Assembly: GCF_026262505.1 (NCBI RefSeq)
Contig: NC_067207.1
Coordinates: forward strand, 1,806,252 to 1,870,251
Source of the DNA: Trichomonas vaginalis G3
Taxonomy: Eukaryota > Parabasalia > Trichomonadida > Trichomonadidae
DNA: 64,000 bases
Direction of reading: 5' to 3'
The notes beneath the pieces were generated by a model. The model was given only the letters and a program-made list of their open reading frames with translations, searched no databases and was not told where the DNA came from. Position numbers and translations under genes: made by a program. Of this stretch, positions 60,627-64,000 are shown one piece after another (within the stretch, counting starts at the first letter, position 1; the number at the start of each line of letters is the position of its first letter).

Positions 60627-60989
60627 ATGGACGCACAGAACTTAGCGAATGCACAGCAACCTGGACAACCAAACCCAGAGAATATTCCAAATGAAGTTAG
60701 AATACAAACTGCAATGGCAAACTATGGTCAAGTGCCAACAGATGTACAAATGCAAACTGCCATGTCAAATGACGCTGCGTTAGGTTTGCCACCATGGTAT
60801 GCAAATATGAGATGGAAAGAGTTTTATACAAACCCTGAAGTGGGATATAAACAACTCTATGCAGATGACGCGAACACAGGAGTTGACCCAGAGTATGTTT
60901 TCTACCAGAGGAGAAATAGAATGTATGAGCTCCAGTTAAAGAATGCTATGGAACTCAGAAGGAAACGTAAGAGACTAGGCGGACATTAG
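60627..60989 (+). CDS. Maverick small protein, 120 aa, unknown
   Basis: Gln/Pro/Asn-rich N-terminus, an imperfect internal duplication (EVRIQTAMANYGQ and DVQMQTAMSNDAA), an aromatic middle (PPWYANMRWKEFYTNP) and a basic C-terminus RRKRKRLGGH. The basic tail could bind nucleic acid, and the terminal GG is reminiscent of adenain-type cleavage sites; both are inference. No homologue recognised. Confidence 0.7.
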   Translation: MDAQNLANAQQPGQPNPENIPNEVRIQTAMANYGQVPTDVQMQTAMSNDAALGLPPWYANMRWKEFYTNPEVGYKQLYADDANTGVDPEYVFYQRRNRMYELQLKNAMELRRKRKRLGGH

Positions 60990-61007
60990 ATTTTTACATA
61001 TAGTAAA

Positions 61008-61250
61008 ATGTGTTTCTTTGGAAGAATAGGAAACTTCTTTCGAAATGTTGGAAGAGGTATATGGAATGGAATAAAATCTGTCGGAAGAGGAATTTGGAAC
61101 GGTGTCAAAAATATTGGTAAAAGAGTAGGTCAGTTCGTTGGTATTATACCTAAAGACCCTGAACCAGAAGAACAAGCTCCTGTTATACAACAGCCTGAAC
61201 CTGCACCACAGTCTAGTTGGCAACCAAATCCAACACCTCAACCGTATTAA
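61008..61250 (+). CDS. Maverick small amphipathic protein, 80 aa
   Basis: Residues 5-50 form an amphipathic, Gly-punctuated basic region with an internal repeat (VGRGIWNGIKSVGRGIWNGV), followed by a Pro/Glu/Gln tail ending QPY. Repeated amphipathic helices like this are seen in membrane-active minor virion proteins. That role is inferred from shape only. It ends 2 bases before the stop of the reverse-strand gene at 61253. Confidence 0.65.
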   Translation: MCFFGRIGNFFRNVGRGIWNGIKSVGRGIWNGVKNIGKRVGQFVGIIPKDPEPEEQAPVIQQPEPAPQSSWQPNPTPQPY

Positions 61251-61252
61251 AA

Positions 61253-62101
61253 TTATATTTTTACCGTTCGATAGTAGTTGTATATGAAACTAAGTTCTAA
61301 GTAAAACGCGTGGTATAATGGAATTATTCTCTTTCTTCCATCTGTAGTAAACCATACTTGAAAGTCTGAAATACTTCCACTTGGTGGTTCGTATAACTTT
61401 GTAGGTTTTTCGTAAAAGTCATTTGCCAAGCATAAGAAAGAGTTTTGGGCGCCAGAAAATGAAGCATGAACAATAATAGCAGCTGGGTCGAAAACATCTT
61501 TAAATAAATATGGTTCATCTCTTGCATATCGACTGTAAATATTTGCTAAAGGAAGTTTGACTTTCTGATTTAACATTCTTTGCAAATAATACCATGACAT
61601 TGCAGTGAATTCTGTATATATTTGTTCGTCTTTCTTTGGATTGTCTTCGTAGATTTGAAATGACACTTGTGAATTTTGTTTGTCATATACAATTCTCACA
61701 TAAAGTGTGCTCTCGGTATTTGCATATTCATCAGCATATTTTGCATAACATGAATTTATTTTATCTTCTATATTTTTTAACGCAGTCTGTAGAGAAGATG
61801 AAAGGTCAACTTGTATTAGCTCAATTTCTTCCCACATTTTTCGTTTCCCTTCAGATATATAATCTATATGAAACCTTACAATAAATGGAAAACTTTTATC
61901 TTCTACAGACACAAACTTCATTCTACGAAAGCCAATAGCTTTTGTGACAGATGGGTCTCTTAGCCATCTTAATGGGTAGTCAAAACGATAGCCTTCATGC
62001 TTTACGGTCTCTGTCTCAAACTTTTGACCGACATTAGTAAAAAGTTCATCTAATGGTTTAGTTGTAGCAACTCTTGAATTTTCTTTTTCTATTGGAAGCA
62101 T
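61253..62101 (-). CDS. Maverick protein of 282 aa, possible minor capsid protein
   Basis: An alpha/beta-looking protein rich in aromatic residues and beta-strand-like stretches (FPFIVRFHIDYI, TLYVRIVYD, SQVSFQIYED, AAIIVHASFSGA, ELSFIYNYY). There is no TM segment or enzyme motif. Size, strand-rich pattern and location in a Maverick would suit a jelly-roll minor capsid (penton-like) protein, but I recognise no decisive motif. It is transcribed divergently from the fibre pseudogene with only 18 bases between the two ATGs. Confidence 0.55.
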   Translation of the reverse strand: MLPIEKENSRVATTKPLDELFTNVGQKFETETVKHEGYRFDYPLRWLRDPSVTKAIGFRRMKFVSVEDKSFPFIVRFHIDYISEGKRKMWEEIELIQVDLSSSLQTALKNIEDKINSCYAKYADEYANTESTLYVRIVYDKQNSQVSFQIYEDNPKKDEQIYTEFTAMSWYYLQRMLNQKVKLPLANIYSRYARDEPYLFKDVFDPAAIIVHASFSGAQNSFLCLANDFYEKPTKLYEPPSGSISDFQVWFTTDGRKRIIPLYHAFYLELSFIYNYYRTVKI

Positions 62102-62119
62102 ATTTTATCTAGAATAAAA

Positions 62120-63538
62120 ATGTCGAAAGATATTGCTTCCATGAGAGAAATACAACACAACCGACAACTCATTTTGCAAGCTCTAAATAAGAACACAACA
62201 AACTTTTCAAACTATTCTAAGATATCTGAGTCATTGAAAGAAGGAAACTTAAAACTGACATTAAACCCAATGACAGATGAGTTTCTGTTTCAAGACAATA
62301 AGAACAATACTGTCTGTATAAATCCAACAAAAGGAACTTTAAACGAGAAACCTATAAATGAACTTCTTTTGAAAAACGGATGTTGACAACAAAGCTGACA
62401 AAGAATATGTAGACGATGCAATAGCAAAAGAAGAAGAAAGAGCTAACAATGCTTATGCAACAAAAGAAACATTACTCATCCTGAACTAGCAGACAAAACA
62501 TATGTTGACAATAAAATGTCAAGTGAAGTGACAAGAGCTGAAAAACGAATATTCTAAAAGAAGAACTCATACACATTCTATATCTGAAATAACAGACTTA
62601 AACGTTAGCCTTGAAAATAAGGTAGATAAGGGACTTATGGCTAGTGCGTTAGAGAAGAAAGCAGATAAGGAATATGTTAACGAAAAAGATAAAGAAATTA
62701 TAGAAAGGGTTGACTGGTACCATGAATGGACATCGAAGACTTTTAAAGTTAAAGCCGATCAGGATGGGTTTTCAGGATGTTTAGACCTTAAAGCAGATAA
62801 AACTTATGTTAACGATGAGTTAGAGAAGAAAGCAGATAAGAACCATACACATACAAGTTTTACAACTGTTGCTATAGAAAGTATTGAAGGAACGGTTGAA
62901 GAAACTGGTGGGGATGTATTATATTGTAAACCTCCTAACTTTCCACAAGGTTTAACATCGGATGACGACATAACGACGATGAGAAAAACATTAGATGTAA
63001 AGATGTTTATGTCATGAAGGATGAACATAATATTAAATTCACTGCTCAAGATTTATATGACAAGAAAGCAGACAAAACAGAGCTTCAAACATTAAAGACA
63101 GAAATGCTTCAAACATTATATCCTATAGGCTCTATTTATACGTCAATGAACTCTACCAGACCAGAAACAGTTCTGGGTTTTGAACTTGGACTCAAATAGT
63201 CGACAGGTTTTTTGTATTGTGCAAACTCTTCAAAGGAAACAGGTGGAAGTAAAACGATTTCAGGTGAAAACTTACCTGCGCACAGTCACTACATAGATTT
63301 AAGTACATCTCAAGCAGGTTTGGCATAAGCATAAATTTTGGGATTGGCACGCCTTGAAAAAAGGTAAAGGATATGATGTTAAAGACGACGTTCAGTTTGC
63401 TATAAATTGTTACTGGAGTGACACTCAGGGAGATGGAACCATACACATCGCGTTACAGGATATACACAAACAACGGGACAAAGTAAAGACTACATGCCAC
63501 CTTACATGACAGTTTACGCATGGTATAGAATTGCTTAG
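62120..63538 (+). pseudogene. Tail-fibre-like gene with C-terminal collar-type domain, broken
   Basis: The intact start (MSKDIASMREIQHNR) is followed by a repetitive shaft with ADKTYVD/ADKEYVN-type repeats as in phage fibres, a PIGSIYTSMNSTRPE-like stretch, a histidine segment (ENLPAHSHYI) and an end MPPYMTVYAWYRIA, the usual close of phage tail-collar fibres. The frame is broken at least five times: shifts near 62383, 62473, 62555 and 63010, an in-frame TAG at 63197, and further breaks near 63325. It would have been a ~460-residue adhesin. Its last codon overlaps the stop of the integrase gene by four bases. Confidence 0.75.
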
Positions 63539-64000
63539 TCGTCATTTTCAACTTCTTTAGCATATTCGTCAGGAGTTGTCTTATATTTGTTAGGAACTGT
63601 CTTTGAAAGTATACCACCTTGAACTTTGACAAGTTTGAAACGAGGTCTGACAATAGTCGTTTTATCTTCTGCTTGCAGTCTGTACATTTTGCCATGTTTG
63701 CCTAAAACTTCATAATATTCTCTTGTATACTTTCTTCTATTTTTACGAACACGAATGCGAGTACCTGTCGAGTTCCCATTGTTGTCATAGTCAATAGTAT
63801 TTTCATATGGGTCGCGTTTAGGTATTTCTATTTTTACTTTGTCACCTTTCTTAAGTTTGAAGCCTGGCATTCTTTCTTGTTTGTCTCTTTTGACTAAACT
63901 ATTAAATATATAGTCTTTCTCTAAGTCGGGGTTGTTTTTCATTTCTTCGGGGGAGTGGTTTCCCAAACCTTTTTGTTTACGGCTATTGTAAATATTTAAA
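63535..64000 (-). CDS. Maverick integrase, C-terminal part (partial)
   Basis: The frame is open to the right edge; the TTG at 63966 is not a start. The upstream part reads IYNSRKQKGLGNHSPEEM, the usual end of a retrovirus-like integrase core (YNxxxH...SPxE). A basic chromo/SH3-like C-terminal domain follows (FKLKKGDKVKIEIPK ... YTREYYEVLGKHGKMYRLQ), ending in an acidic tail. The integrase inserts the element into host DNA. The catalytic DDE residues lie beyond the window. The gene is convergent with the fibre pseudogene. Confidence 0.8.
   Translation of the reverse strand, partial: LNIYNSRKQKGLGNHSPEEMKNNPDLEKDYIFNSLVKRDKQERMPGFKLKKGDKVKIEIPKRDPYENTIDYDNNGNSTGTRIRVRKNRRKYTREYYEVLGKHGKMYRLQAEDKTTIVRPRFKLVKVQGGILSKTVPNKYKTTPDEYAKEVENDD

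Larger units (their letters stand above)
58568..64000. mobile_element. Maverick/Polinton element, one end (partial)
   Basis: From the GC-rich hairpin at 58575 to the right edge. It has a ~1-kb repeat-rich terminal region, a D12-class adenine methyltransferase, small compact ORFs, a reverse-strand structural-protein candidate, a tail-fibre-like pseudogene and an integrase C-terminus on the minus strand. Mavericks are long, virus-derived self-synthesising transposons that fill a large part of trichomonad genomes. Polymerase, protease and major capsid genes must lie to the right of the window if the copy is complete. The exact edge (58568 is chosen at the end of the A run) cannot be proved without the other end. 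Confidence 0.75.

Noticed and set aside
1-64000. tRNA and rRNA genes
   Set aside because: I looked for T-loop-like GTTCGA motifs with flanking stems and for rRNA-like GC-rich blocks and found none that fold convincingly.

Overview
The window looks like nuclear DNA of a trichomonad (Parabasalia; Trichomonas vaginalis or a close relative such as Tritrichomonas). The reasons are two BspA-like leucine-rich-repeat surface proteins, a bacterial-type NlpC/P60 protein, a bacterial-type glutamate decarboxylase, a multi-TM/PAS/class III cyclase, an R2R3-Myb fragment, long intronless genes, very short 5' leaders with a TCA(Y/A)TTT initiator-like motif close to the ATG, AT-rich intergenic DNA, TAAA right at or after stop codons, and the end of a Maverick/Polinton element. 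The species call is an inference.

Layout. 2-6976 (+): C-terminal part of a divergent dynein heavy chain that runs off the left edge. 7511-11041 (-): MATH-USP-type deubiquitinase. 11986-13933 (+): an R2R3-Myb gene split into two pieces 1.3 kb apart. 14440-15680 (-): an amino-acid transporter broken by a one-base frameshift. 17622-20519 (+): AP-3 delta adaptin. 21590-22966 (-): a Ste24-like membrane protein that seems to have lost its zinc site. 24341-27871 (-) and 28267-31167 (+): two head-to-head BspA-like surface proteins. 35167-36540 (+): glutamate decarboxylase. 37150-37977 (+): NlpC/P60 peptidase. 39371-40813 (+): ankyrin protein. 41492-46210 (-): adenylyl cyclase. 48715-50337 (+): cytosolic carboxypeptidase. 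50697-51149 (+): WW-parvulin. 51646-52053 (-): small unknown protein. 52624-58437 (-): short UBR4-like E3. From about 58568 to the right edge lies one end of a Maverick: a repeat-rich terminal region, an adenine methyltransferase, three small ORFs, a reverse-strand gene, a broken tail-fibre-like gene and the C-terminus of the integrase.

The host genes are single transcription units with their own initiators, not operons. Several point to surface interaction with the host and bacteria (BspA proteins, NlpC/P60), acid stress (GAD), signalling (cyclase) and microtubule work (dynein, carboxypeptidase). The Maverick genes are packed differently, with gaps of 2 to about 25 bases, overlaps, and A/T-rich leaders without the host initiator.

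The least explained material is in the intergenic DNA. Two TTAA-flanked inverted-repeat elements (7307-7424 and 31168-33438) share a terminal motif, and the larger one sits exactly in the stop codon of a BspA gene. A 1.17-kb element (23035-24208) is bounded by a perfect 20-bp inverted repeat and contains a perfectly paired three-way-junction sequence, a 3 x 120-bp array and GC-rich hairpins. All homology calls come from reading motifs; no database search was possible.
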